Shown here piece by piece: positions 1 to 7,862 of a stretch of DNA of 64,000 bases (the stretch's first letter is position 1; every line of letters starts with the position of its first letter). The notes under the pieces are model-generated. The model made no database searches. It had not been told where the DNA came from and saw only the letters and a program-made list of their open reading frames with translations. This DNA is from Vulcanisaeta sp. JCM 16159 (GTDB taxonomy: Archaea; Thermoproteota; Thermoprotei; Thermoproteales; Thermocladiaceae): assembly GCF_001316265.1 (NCBI RefSeq), contig NZ_BBDN01000006.1:101110-165109 (forward strand). Reading direction: 5' to 3'. Both the position numbers and the translations under genes were made by a program.

Positions 1-468
1 CTCCATGGCGCCAGATATCAGCGTTAACCACATTATAACCGCAATTATTGATACCAGTACACCAGCCTTACCGACGTTACTCCTAAATTGATTAACAACC
101 ATGTAGGCACCAATGTAGCTAGCCACTGATAGACCCAACACTGTACTCACGGTTACTAGGAATAACACGGCAGCCGCGGTATCGCTACCATACATATAGA
201 GTAGGTAGGAAAATGCCAGTAATGGCACTGCAATGAATATCAGGTACCTGTAAATCGTTGATAACCTACATACACCTCTATTAACTATGCAGACTCCATT
301 CCAACCAAACATCTCAATACCAATCCAAAGGGTTGCCACAATCAACTGAAGCGCATCATTAACTAAGTCCGTGAACCCCATAAGAAGTAATGCCTTTAGT
401 ATTACGTCAAGTACTAAACCGTATATGACGGCAGTTAAACCCTCATAAACACCCCTTATGATGTTCAT
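1..468 (-). CDS. Partial polytopic membrane protein, runs off the window
   Basis: An open frame of 156 codons starts with ATG at 468 and continues past position 1, so the C-terminus is missing. Hydrophobic segments lie at about residues 10-32, 38-56, 74-93, 97-124 and 134-153, giving at least five membrane helices. Two cysteines flank a short loop after the second helix (residues 60 and 67). It follows the nuoN-like gene on the same strand with a 36-nt gap, but a TATA-like run at about 488-498 lies 25 nt ahead of the start, so it may have its own leaderless promoter. I do not recognise the family. A link to the complex I operon is suggested only by position. Confidence 0.7.
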   Translation of the reverse strand, partial: MNIIRGVYEGLTAVIYGLVLDVILKALLLMGFTDLVNDALQLIVATLWIGIEMFGWNGVCIVNRGVCRLSTIYRYLIFIAVPLLAFSYLLYMYGSDTAAAVLFLVTVSTVLGLSVASYIGAYMVVNQFRSNVGKAGVLVSIIAVIMWLTLISGAME

Positions 469-504
469 CAACGTTTTAAAAATAATCGATAGTTTTAAGC
501 AATA

Positions 505-1787
505 TCATTTCAGGCTAAGTATTAGGTAATTGATCAGTTTCATTTTAATTAGTGGAACCACTAACCAGTAGGGTGGTATTATTGTTGATAACGTAAGTAT
601 TGTAAACACGATGATCAAGCCCTCGGCCAACCCACCCTTCCAACCAGTCCCTAACTCCCTGGCGAGCTCACGTAGTAGGCACCGAGATTACGGAGTTAAT
701 GACCAGGAGAACCGCTAGCCAGGTAAGGTTGCCATAAACCAGCGCCAATATTATGTATAGCTTCGACCAGAAGCCCAGGAGTGGTGGCGTTCCTATAAAG
801 GCCAGGGATATCAACCAGGTACTCACTGCATTGTTGCCCTTTGAGAATACGGTGTTAAAGAAGCCCATTTTACCAACCGCGTTCATGAACAATTGTAGTA
901 ACAAGCCAATAAATGCAAAATCAAGGGTTGCCCCCATCTCCTGGGCGCCCATTATTGCTGCCGCGAAGGCAGCCATTACATAGCCCATGTTGGCTATTGA
1001 GGAGTAGGCGAGGACTCTCGGACTCTCCCTACTTGTTAACGCGCCTATGTTGCCTAGGAACATCGATATTGTTGCGAAGGCGCCGGCTATGTAGGTAGGT
1101 AGTACGGTGATACCCCATAGAGGCTCATTGTGGTCAGCGTTATCTTCACGGCAACAATGAATGGGGCTATCTTGGCTATTGAGGCTATTATTGCGACGGG
1201 TATTGGGTTGCCTGCCGTGAACACGTCGGCACCCACTCATGCATTGGGGCCGCGCCAACCTCTAGGGATAGGCCGAGAAGTAATAGGGAGAAGCCTATTA
1301 TGTACGTTATTAATGACGGGCCTGAACTAATTATTATTGCGCCCACGAAAAAGAGTACCGTGGCTATTATCATGTTGACCACGTACTTAACACCAATCTC
1401 AATGCTAATGCTTGGGTCACCCATTAGGATCAGTAGGTACGTTGGCGCTGAGACTAGCATCAACGACAGTAGTGTTAGGGCTAGGTTGCTTGTGTATAGG
1501 GCCAATACCGTGGCTATTATCATTATTGAAATGAGCATGTAGTCAATGCCTCTTATGGATGATTTTACTCTCATTAACGTGATTAATCCAAGTATGCCAA
1601 TAACCACGAGGAAAGCCACGTAGACCAGGAGATGAATATCTGGGGTCATGAGGAGAATTAGCATTGATATTAATGGCACTACCCAAGAATACCTCCTGGC
1701 ACCCTCACTTAGGAGCAGAGGCGCTGTGCCAACCGTGTTTATTACTGTTGAGGCGAGGAGGATGTATATGTAGGGAATAGTCATCAT
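505..1787 (-). CDS. nuoN: NADH:quinone oxidoreductase-like subunit N (antiporter-type), frameshifted
   Basis: Proton-pumping antiporter-type subunit of a complex I-like enzyme in the cytoplasmic membrane. The protein is almost entirely hydrophobic helices, and the quinone-oxidoreductase motif GAAPMHEWVPDV occurs mid-protein (about 1229-1262), as in the NuoN/M/L (proton_antipo_M) family. The frame breaks three times: near 1229 (one base lost after the VP of that motif), near 1126-1145, and near 683. Protein similarity continues on each side, ending with a charged tail and a TGA at 505-507. Length is about 427 residues, slightly short for NuoN (about 480). It follows nuoK by 21 nt. Assignment to N rather than M rests on the order J-K-N and the size. 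The breaks look like assembly indels, not decay. Confidence 0.8.
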
Positions 1788-1808
1788 GCACCACCCCAGG
1801 TACTAAAT

Positions 1809-2141
1809 TTAGGTATTACTCTTTGTCTCGACATACTGCTCACCACCAGCCTTAATCTCCTCAACCCTTACCGACCTCCTGATTCTATCCATTGCCATTA
1901 TCGCTATTATTAACGTCATGAATTCCGTGGATGATGAGAGAATAACGACAATAAGTATTCCAAAGGCAATGACAGGGCTTACAGTGAATAATGGTATTAA
2001 GGTTAGGAATATCGCATTGAACATGAGCTCAAGAGATATCAAAATCCTAATTAAGTCATTAGCCCTCAATGCGCTGTAGTAGCCAGTCATTAGTATTATG
2101 GATGCGAACCCATACAGTATGGCCGCATTCACGACCTCCAT
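1809..2141 (-). CDS. nuoK: NADH:quinone oxidoreductase-like subunit K
   Basis: Small membrane subunit of complex I-like enzymes, MrpC/NuoK family, 110 residues with three helices. The ATG at 2141 is chosen because family similarity begins there (MEVVNAAILYG) and a strong GGAGGTGAG lies just upstream inside the end of nuoJ. The reading frame is open further upstream, but that part is nuoJ read out of frame. A glutamate in helix 2 (ISLELMFNA) matches the conserved proton-channel glutamate. The start overlaps nuoJ by 13 nt, indicating translational coupling. The charged C-terminal tail of about 25 residues is longer than usual. Confidence 0.85.
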   Translation of the reverse strand: MEVVNAAILYGFASIILMTGYYSALRANDLIRILISLELMFNAIFLTLIPLFTVSPVIAFGILIVVILSSSTEFMTLIIAIMAMDRIRRSVRVEEIKAGGEQYVETKSNT

Positions 2142-2617
2142 ACCCCACTCACCTCCAGGTAATACATTATTAATCCAATCATTATCGCCATTAGGAGTGA
2201 CGCCAATAATGCAATTAGTAATAGGCCGTCCGATGCTGTTGTGAAACCCGTTAATGACTGGCCCGTGACTGGCGTCACATTGTATTTCGTGGATACCGAG
2301 GCAACCACTATAGCGATTATGAACAGTATCATTGGCACTATCCATGACTTACCCACGCCACCCTTAATCTCGATTTTCCTGTACGTAGCAGCCAGGACTA
2401 TCGTAATTGTTATTGTGGCGCCAACGAATATTAGGTATATTAATACGAAGCCATAGGCTATACCGAACAGGCCATACACCGCACCAACCAACCCAGTCGT
2501 TATGGCTAGGTATATTGCCGCGTACAGGTTGTCCTTAGTTATGATAATTCCTATTGCCGATAATACGGCGAAAACGCCAAGCGTTATTAATGCACCCTCT
2601 AAATACGTACTAATCAT
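2129..2617 (-). CDS. nuoJ: NADH:quinone oxidoreductase-like subunit J
   Basis: Membrane subunit J (ND6-like) of a complex I-type enzyme, 162 residues with five predicted helices. The pattern LYAAIYLAITTGLVGAVYG followed by GFVLIYLIFVGA is typical of NuoJ helices 2 and 3. It is the first gene of the minus-strand run J-K-N and has a promoter directly upstream (2641-2650). Peripheral subunits (B, C, D, I) and H are not in this window. Only the order J-K-N is visible here, and L and M must lie elsewhere or be absent. Confidence 0.88.
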   Translation of the reverse strand: MISTYLEGALITLGVFAVLSAIGIIITKDNLYAAIYLAITTGLVGAVYGLFGIAYGFVLIYLIFVGATITITIVLAATYRKIEIKGGVGKSWIVPMILFIIAIVVASVSTKYNVTPVTGQSLTGFTTASDGLLLIALLASLLMAIMIGLIMYYLEVSGVWRS

Positions 2618-2640
2618 ATCAAGGAACCCACTGCCTCGCT

Positions 2641-2650
2641 ATTTTTAAGC
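2641..2650 (-). promoter_or_regulatory. TATA box of the nuoJ operon
   Basis: On the minus strand the run GCTTAAAAAT lies 24-33 nt ahead of the nuoJ ATG at 2617. That spacing puts the transcription start within a few nucleotides of the ATG, so the mRNA would be leaderless or nearly so, as is usual in Thermoproteales. Confidence 0.5.
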
Positions 2651-2711
2651 ATAACCAATCGATATTCTACAAGTGTTTATTGAGCAACCCCAATACGGTA
2701 ATGCAAATTAA

Positions 2712-3206
2712 GTGATTTCGGTGAATGCCATCGTGGGTTTGATCCTACTCTACACAGGGAATGGGAAGGGAAAGACCACGGCAGCCCTAGGTCTCGTGCT
2801 TAGGGCCGTTGGTCACGGCTATAAGGTAGTGATTGCCCACTTAATGAAAACCCTGATTTACAGGGGTGAGTACGTGGGTGAGTACTTAGCCATTAAAAGA
2901 TTTCTGAGTGATCACGTTGATGTTTACTCTCTAGACCCTGACCAACACCTAACGCCTAGGGATGTGTTTAGGATGGCATTGAGTAGGGCTATGGAGATTA
3001 GGCCGTTCCTACTTATCCTTGACGAGATCAATAACGCCGTATCGAGTGGGTACTTAACGACTAAGGAGGTGATTGATGGTATTAAGTCATTACCGCCTGA
3101 GGTTAATGTCGTGCTGACGGGTAGAAACGCACCCAGTGAGTTTCTTGAAATCGCTGACTTAATAACAACCATGGAGTCCAGGAAGCATTACTTCGATAGA
3201 GCATAG
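2712..3206 (+). CDS. cobO: Corrinoid adenosyltransferase, CobA/CobO/BtuR type
   Basis: Transfers the adenosyl group of ATP to cob(I)alamin in the last steps of coenzyme B12 synthesis or salvage, in the cytoplasm. The P-loop GNGKGKTTAALGL at about residues 16-28 is the diagnostic CobO form. The segment LLILDEINNAVSSGY with VVLTGRNAP matches the family's second half. Length (164) is normal to slightly short. The start is GTG at 2712; a second GTG at 2721 is possible. It heads a plus-strand pair with the BtpA-family gene 60 nt downstream. No other B12 genes are in the window. Confidence 0.9.
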   Translation: MISVNAIVGLILLYTGNGKGKTTAALGLVLRAVGHGYKVVIAHLMKTLIYRGEYVGEYLAIKRFLSDHVDVYSLDPDQHLTPRDVFRMALSRAMEIRPFLLILDEINNAVSSGYLTTKEVIDGIKSLPPEVNVVLTGRNAPSEFLEIADLITTMESRKHYFDRA

Positions 3207-3266
3207 TCGGTATAAAAGGCCTTGAATGGTAATACTATTTAATGCCCCTTGTTTAGTTATTAGACG

Positions 3267-4060
3267 ATGCCAACATTGAGGTTTAGAGACGATAGGCCAA
3301 TGCTCGTAGGTGTTGTGCATTTACCGCCATTACCTGGCTCAATTAGGTATGGTGGGCTCGACCTAAGTACAATAATCGACTTTGCCGTTAGGAATTCCAG
3401 GACACTCGATGAGGTCGGGTTTGACGCAGTAATTCTAGAAAATTACAATGACTACCCATTCAGAGCCAGGGTTAGGGAGGCGGAGACCATAGCATCCATG
3501 GCGATAATAGCCAGGGAGGTCATTAGGTCGGTGAATATACCCGTCGGCATCAACCTACTAAGGAATTCAGGCCCCGAGCCGCGGCAATAGCAGCCGTTAC
3601 CGGCGCATCCTTCATCAGGTCAAACGCTTACTGCGAGGCCATAGTGAGTGCCGAGGGGTTAATAGAGCCCGTGGCCAGGGAGGTCCTCGAGGTAATGACG
3701 AGACTCAACACTAAGATCACCGTGCTCGCAGACATATTCGTCAAGCATGCAAGCCCACTGCACAGGATGACCATCGAGGACGTGGCCAAGGACTGCGTTG
3801 AGAGGGCCCTGGCAGATGCACTGGTGGTTACAGGCCCAAGGACAGGAGAACCACCAGACCCACTACTACTTAGGCGGGTCATCAAGACCGTAAACACGAA
3901 GGTACTCGTGGGGAGCGGCATAAACCCAAACAACATAGGCGATTACAGGGAGGCCCACGGCTTCATAGTAGGCACATACCTAAAGGACGAGGAGGGACAA
4001 ATAGACCCCACAAAGGCCAGAAACATGGTAAATGCAGTAAAGGCTTTGGCAAAACCATGA
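3267..4060 (+). CDS. BtpA family protein (TIM-barrel), frameshifted
   Basis: BtpA/SgcQ-family TIM-barrel protein; the cyanobacterial BtpA is needed for photosystem I stability, but the archaeal role is unknown and phosphosugar-type substrates are often proposed. The N-terminus (MLVGVVHLPPLPGSIRYGG) is the family signature. The frame breaks near 3573, where one base is missing between the NSGP and AAAIAAVTGASFIR segments. The restored protein is about 265 residues, the normal length, ending with VGSGINPNNI and GTYLKDEEGQ. It lies 60 nt downstream of the corrinoid adenosyltransferase on the same strand. The break looks like an indel error. Confidence 0.85.
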
Positions 4061-4311
4061 ATAAAATGCCACAGCCCAGGGAGTAGGTATTACCTGTCGA
4101 GGCTTGGATATGCAGAGTGGAGGTGAGAATAATCTTACCTCCACTCTGCCTGCCCAACCATCAATTCCCCAATAATCATCCAGGCCCTAGACCGTCTTAC
4201 AGACGATTCACGATCATGCACTTAATCTAACCTGCTAATTATAGATATCTATGGCACTTCCTGCTAACTTAATCAGGATAGGCGGAGTATTAATTTTCAC
4301 CTGATTTGTCC
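4061..4311. other. Intergenic stretch with hairpin, palindrome and short direct repeats
   Basis: No credible gene was found in these 251 nt between convergent genes. The stretch holds the 38-nt hairpin at 4112-4149 (listed separately), a small hairpin CGTCT-TAC-AGACG at about 4192-4204, a perfect 12-bp palindrome ATAGATATCTAT at 4241-4252, and two copies of CCTGCTAA at about 4231 and 4260 that flank the palindrome. No T-rich terminator run follows the hairpins. Confidence 0.6.
4112..4149. repeat. Strong 16-bp hairpin with 6-nt loop
   Basis: Arms at 4112-4127 and 4134-4149 are inverted copies: 13 consecutive Watson-Crick pairs (GCAGAGTGGAGGT against ACCTCCACTCTGC), then a G-T wobble and two more pairs. 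The loop is AATAAT. It sits 50 nt past the stop of the BtpA-family gene. Both strands would fold. It may be a processing or termination structure, a small RNA, or the trace of a mobile element; nothing in the sequence decides. Confidence 0.7.
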
Positions 4312-4704
4312 TTAAAGCCTTGATTTGATGTACAATAGTGAGATCGCGATTAGGTTTAGTACCGTAATCAGTAGTATTGGTGCCGCGACCTCCATTCCAA
4401 GGCCCCAGGTGGACCACACGTAGTATATCGCTATCATTGATACGCTCTCAATGAGGAGTATTACTGATACCGAGAGTAATATCCTGCCAATCCTCGTAAA
4501 ACCAACTCCTAGGTAATTCTTGAGTATTAACGCCACAATTATTTCTGCACAACTGCGGCACCAATGTCTATGTACCATAGGTAATGCGTCATGGCTCACC
4601 ACCCTCGTCTCCTCATTAATGCCCATTAATCTCATGACATCTCTAATAAGGTCCCACCTCTTTTCAAGTCTATCGCTAATGAAGTATGGCGCTCCGTAAC
4701 TCAC
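4312..4704 (-). CDS. Membrane protein downstream of a winged-helix regulator (possibly one gene with it)
   Basis: About 130 residues. A soluble N-terminal part (YGAPYFISDRLEKRW) is followed by two or three hydrophobic helices at about residues 50-75, 80-100 and 108-125. The GTG start overlaps the stop of the upstream winged-helix gene by 4 nt. The opening YGAPYF segment reads like the end of an ArsR-type winged helix (the wing and the following helix). With so many frameshifts nearby, the two pieces may therefore be a single DNA-binding membrane protein split by an indel near 4703. As separate genes they would be a translationally coupled regulator and membrane partner. Confidence 0.55.
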   Translation of the reverse strand: MSYGAPYFISDRLEKRWDLIRDVMRLMGINEETRVVSHDALPMVHRHWCRSCAEIIVALILKNYLGVGFTRIGRILLSVSVILLIESVSMIAIYYVWSTWGLGMEVAAPILLITVLNLIAISLLYIKSRL

Positions 4705-4910
4705 GTCAAGCTACTCACTAATTCGTACCTCTCAAGGAGCTCCAGATGGTAAATCACGGTCCTGTAATTCACGTTCAACGCCCTAGTCAGTTGATGAGGA
4801 TTCATGGGCTTCTTCTTAAGTAATAGTAGGATTTTTAATCTCATTAAACCTCCACGGGAACCGCCAAGCAACCAAATAAGTATTTTCTTTAAGTCCTTCT
4901 CATACTCAAC
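4701..4910 (-). CDS. Small ArsR-like winged-helix transcriptional regulator
   Basis: Predicted DNA-binding helix-turn-helix: GGLMRLKILLLLKKKP, MNPHQLTRALNVNYRTV and IYHLELLERYELV give helices 1-3 of a winged helix of the kind found in archaeal ArsR/Lrs14-like regulators. The frame is open back to an ATG at 4958. I prefer the ATG at 4910 because a TATA-like element (CTTATAAATC) lies at about 4938-4947, inside the longer version. The protein ends abruptly after the recognition helix, without a wing, which supports a frameshift that separates it from the next gene. Target and ligand are unknown. Confidence 0.6.
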   Translation of the reverse strand, partial: VEYEKDLKKILIWLLGGSRGGLMRLKILLLLKKKPMNPHQLTRALNVNYRTVIYHLELLERYELVSSLT

Positions 4911-5174
4911 CATTAGATAGGCAACATTACCTGCCAATGATTTATAAGTTTTAAGCATTAACGTATGTTAGGCGAATCAGTTAATAAGGCAGTTGTGCAT
5001 TTGTGCTGTGGACATTAATAATGAATTGGAAACTAAATTGTAATAACACTGCAATAACTAAAAGTATTGCCTAACTAACTAATGAAGTAGTTTATGGCTA
5101 CGGTGAGATCATGAGAATCGAAAAGGTAAAATAATCTGGTGCTTTTTTAACGAAATTTAAATACACAATGCGCA
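4911..5174. other. Gene-poor AT-rich spacer
   Basis: Apart from the promoter of the winged-helix gene I see no gene or structured element here. A TTTAAATA run at about 5156-5163 looks like a TATA box but no suitable start codon follows it, and the next gene ends at 5175 on the other strand. Confidence 0.5.
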
Positions 5175-6614
5175 TTATGAGTAGCCTCCCGATGAGTAGC
5201 TTGATGATGATTGGCTCATTGACATCATGGCGCTCGTCATGTTTGTGAAGCCGTGTATTGGTGCCACGAAGACCCAAGGTACGGGTTTAACAAACACGAC
5301 ATTTACTACGTAGTCATCGCCCACAAGCCATGGGTCCGCGAAGGCGTAGTTACCACCGAGTAGTGTTCCATCCGGTAACTCCGTATAGCCTAACCAGGTC
5401 CATGATGCCGTAACCTTATTAGGCATCATCATACTGCCCGGATTATAGAACGCCTGTGGCGGTAGGAGGGCAATGGTTATCACGGGTGTTGGAGAGCCCG
5501 AGGCGTTTACGAAGGTGTATCCCGGGCTTATCTCATTATTCACTGCGAAGGCGTAGGAGAATATTGGCCAGTATATTGTGCCGCTCTCATTTAGGTATAC
5601 TGGGTTGTAAACCGCTTGATACACCAGGCTGAAGTTGTAGGTACTGAGTATTTGGCCGCTTGGTGTCTTGACGTAGGTGCCGGGTGGTATTATCACCAGT
5701 AGGTTACCCACTGCAACGGCGCCTCCCTGAGTTGCGTTCACGGTTATTGTGCCTATGCTAACGGGCACTAACTCGGGCTCCATTGTCGTTATTTCAGTAC
5801 TGTTTGGTGTGGTCTCTGAGGTGTACACGGTCATGCCGGCAATGATCAAGAGCTTGGTGTAATCACTGTCCCAACCACCGTACTCCCACCAGGTACCGCC
5901 CATTGCGTAGGAACCGCCTGACGCCACAGCCGTTGCGCAGAAGCCGCCGTGTGCTGCCTGGTTCGGCGTACCAAACATTGCGGCGAACCACGTGTTCTCA
6001 GTTGGATTATACTGGTCCCTGCCCGTGAAGTATACGAACTTGTATGGGCAGCATTGCCTAATTTGCTTAAGGCCTAGGAATCCGTATTTCCAGCCTCTTT
6101 CTTGTAAGTAGGATGAATTATCTCCATTTGCAAGTATGTCTAGTAAATCATCGTACGTAATTTCCACGAAGTCTCCCTCACACCTTTCGCTAGTGGGTAC
6201 CCTAAGCAATGGCGATCTTAGCCTTGCTGGGCTTAGGTAGTGAAGCATTGTCGTTACGCCTATATCACAAGTAGCGCCTTGGTTCCTAGTAAATATTGAA
6301 CCCGTTATGAACCTAGGTAGTTTAGTTGTTCCACTTATTACAACCTCGACATTGCATCTACCTAGGCATCCATAGCATGTTGTGAACGCAACAACATCGC
6401 TCGTTACCTCCTCAGAAGCCAACTTGCTCTCCTTAAATACCTGCCCAAAGACAAATGCCTCCCTACCCACGGTGCCTAGGAGTGCCGCTGCCGCAACTAT
6501 TACGCTAGCAATCCTTAGGAAATCTCTCCTCGTGATTAGTAAGCCCTTCCTAGTCTCCTCATGGGTAAGCTTTGTGGCCGTCTCCATGCCCATCACCCCC
6601 ACCACGGACCCCAC
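5175..6614 (-). CDS. Half-size molybdopterin oxidoreductase-like protein with twin-arginine signal
   Basis: A likely exported redox protein. A twin-arginine signal (TRRDFLRIA, residues 28-36) and a hydrophobic stretch (37-48) are followed by the N-terminal domain of DMSO-reductase-family enzymes. Cysteines at 80, 83, 87 and 116 (CYGCLGRC plus ATCDIG) fit a [4Fe-4S] cluster, and the family's typical first MGD-binding half runs to about residue 260 (GGFCATAV, SDYTKLLIIAG). After that the usual remaining 500 or more residues are absent. In their place are about 200 residues rich in Thr, Asn, Tyr and Pro with beta character, ending in a Ser/Gly tail. There is no sign of a frameshift. The start could also be Met8 or Met10. 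It is the last gene of a three-gene operon with two membrane proteins. Confidence 0.75.
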   Translation of the reverse strand: MGSVVGVMGMETATKLTHEETRKGLLITRRDFLRIASVIVAAAALLGTVGREAFVFGQVFKESKLASEEVTSDVVAFTTCYGCLGRCNVEVVISGTTKLPRFITGSIFTRNQGATCDIGVTTMLHYLSPARLRSPLLRVPTSERCEGDFVEITYDDLLDILANGDNSSYLQERGWKYGFLGLKQIRQCCPYKFVYFTGRDQYNPTENTWFAAMFGTPNQAAHGGFCATAVASGGSYAMGGTWWEYGGWDSDYTKLLIIAGMTVYTSETTPNSTEITTMEPELVPVSIGTITVNATQGGAVAVGNLLVIIPPGTYVKTPSGQILSTYNFSLVYQAVYNPVYLNESGTIYWPIFSYAFAVNNEISPGYTFVNASGSPTPVITIALLPPQAFYNPGSMMMPNKVTASWTWLGYTELPDGTLLGGNYAFADPWLVGDDYVVNVVFVKPVPWVFVAPIHGFTNMTSAMMSMSQSSSSYSSGGYS

Positions 6615-6856
6615 TGTGGTTGCGTGTTATAGAATGGCGTTATTGGCATGTGGAAGTAGGCAGTGGCTATGACCACACATCTCAATGTATAACCGCCAAC
6701 CATGACTGCGATAAATATTATTACTATCATGATTGCCGCAGTGCGATTTAATGGATTAACTCTAAGTAGTAAAACTTTGCTAACAATTGTGTGAAAATTC
6801 TTACCTGGGCTCTTAAATTGAATTGAATGTATATGTGAAGTGTGCGTATTCTTCAT
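6593..6856 (-). CDS. Small single-helix membrane protein in molybdoenzyme-like operon
   Basis: About 87 residues if it starts at the ATG at 6856. The frame is open to 6889, and an internal ATG at 6730 would give 45 residues. A basic N-terminal half precedes one strong membrane helix (IMIVIIFIAVMVGG), then a short tail ending YFHMPITPFYNTQPQWGPWWG-like, rich in Trp, Pro and Gln. It overlaps the upstream membrane gene by up to 44 nt and the downstream twin-arginine protein by 22 nt, so the three are probably translated as a unit. No family is recognised. A role as membrane anchor or subunit for the exported protein is inference from position. Confidence 0.5.
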   Translation of the reverse strand: MKNTHTSHIHSIQFKSPGKNFHTIVSKVLLLRVNPLNRTAAIMIVIIFIAVMVGGYTLRCVVIATAYFHMPITPFYNTQPQWGPWWG

Positions 6857-7673
6857 TAAAGGTGGAGTTGAGATTAACTCCATGAACATTATGAACCTTA
6901 ACTATGCCTCTATGGACAATTAATAGTAAGGCTATAGTAATTAATGTTAGTGATAATAGAATGATTAATGAATAATGAATTAATTCAAAGGCGTTAACAT
7001 CGAAGAGACTCATCGCGATCATAGCCATGGGGGAAACGCTGGAAATGGGCATCGTACAAACACCCAACCCACATGCTGAACCCACAAACGCTGCCGTACC
7101 CGTAGACGCCGCAATACCCACTGTACTGCCTATTGCACTACCTAATCTATTAACTATGCGTTTTACGACGATTCTCAATTGCAGATAAGAAACACTAATT
7201 ATTAACCATGTGCTCAATACTAAGTTGATAATGCCTACTATCATGAGCATCAAATTAAATGAGCTTGTGAATGGCGTTGTGTAAAGCATTACGTAATTAG
7301 GACTCACAATCCTGATAACCCCCACATTGATTAAGTATGAAATTAAGGCTGGTATTAACAATAATAGGTATAATTGAAGTAGCCTTTTACGGATGAAGAT
7401 ATCTAAAATGCCGTGAGATTCATAAACCCTAACCACATCACTCAGGATGACCCTGGCGAGTGGCGTCGCATATCTATAAATTAGTAGGGCACCTAATATT
7501 AACAGGGGTACCAGGTAAACCATGGTGTCGATATACTCATTGATTATAGCACGTATATTGAAAATGCCGAAGTAACCTAATCGAGCACCAACTGGGATTG
7601 CCATTAATGGTAGGATCACCGTGAATACAATAAAAATATACATAATGAGTAATGCGATGCTTTCATTACTCAT
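6813..7673 (-). CDS. Six-helix membrane protein of unknown family
   Basis: 286 residues with about six membrane helices (roughly 5-30, 45-75, 95-122, 135-165, 178-215, 228-258). Helix 5 is unusually rich in Gly, Ala and Ser and carries GSACGLGVCTMP, two cysteines four residues apart in a membrane setting. It heads the operon that ends with the half-size molybdoenzyme-like protein. It has no similarity that I recognise to NrfD/PsrC quinol-oxidising anchors, although its place and helix count would suit a membrane partner. It is divergent from the peroxiredoxin gene across a 190-nt regulatory region. Confidence 0.6.
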   Translation of the reverse strand: MSNESIALLIMYIFIVFTVILPLMAIPVGARLGYFGIFNIRAIINEYIDTMVYLVPLLILGALLIYRYATPLARVILSDVVRVYESHGILDIFIRKRLLQLYLLLLIPALISYLINVGVIRIVSPNYVMLYTTPFTSSFNLMLMIVGIINLVLSTWLIISVSYLQLRIVVKRIVNRLGSAIGSTVGIAASTGTAAFVGSACGLGVCTMPISSVSPMAMIAMSLFDVNAFELIHYSLIILLSLTLITIALLLIVHRGIVKVHNVHGVNLNSTFNEEYAHFTYTFNSI

Positions 7674-7727
7674 AATTCGCTATTTGAACGAATAGTTTTT
7701 AATTTAAAGTAATTCAACACGTATATT

Positions 7728-7791
7728 TTAAATGATGCGAATGAACCTGTAATTCATAACTTCATTATATGTAAATCGATGCATCATTTAA
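7728..7791. promoter_or_regulatory. Pair of inverted 11-bp sites between divergent genes
   Basis: TTAAATGATGC at 7728-7738 and its exact complement GCATCATTTAA at 7781-7791 face each other 42 nt apart, between the six-helix membrane protein (minus) and the peroxiredoxin gene (plus). The arrangement suggests two half-sites for a regulator of one or both genes. Chance is possible in such AT-rich DNA. Confidence 0.4.
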
Positions 7792-7830
7792 CTATTTGTC
7801 TAGTAAATTCAAAATAACAAAGAAACCTCA

Positions 7831-7838
7831 TTTAAATA
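7831..7838 (+). promoter_or_regulatory. TATA box of the peroxiredoxin gene
   Basis: TTTAAATA lies 25-32 nt ahead of the ATG at 7863, preceded by GAAACC that fits a BRE. The predicted transcription start is within a few nucleotides of the ATG. Confidence 0.6.
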
Positions 7839-7862
7839 CATGGTCATTTATTGACCCGTAGT

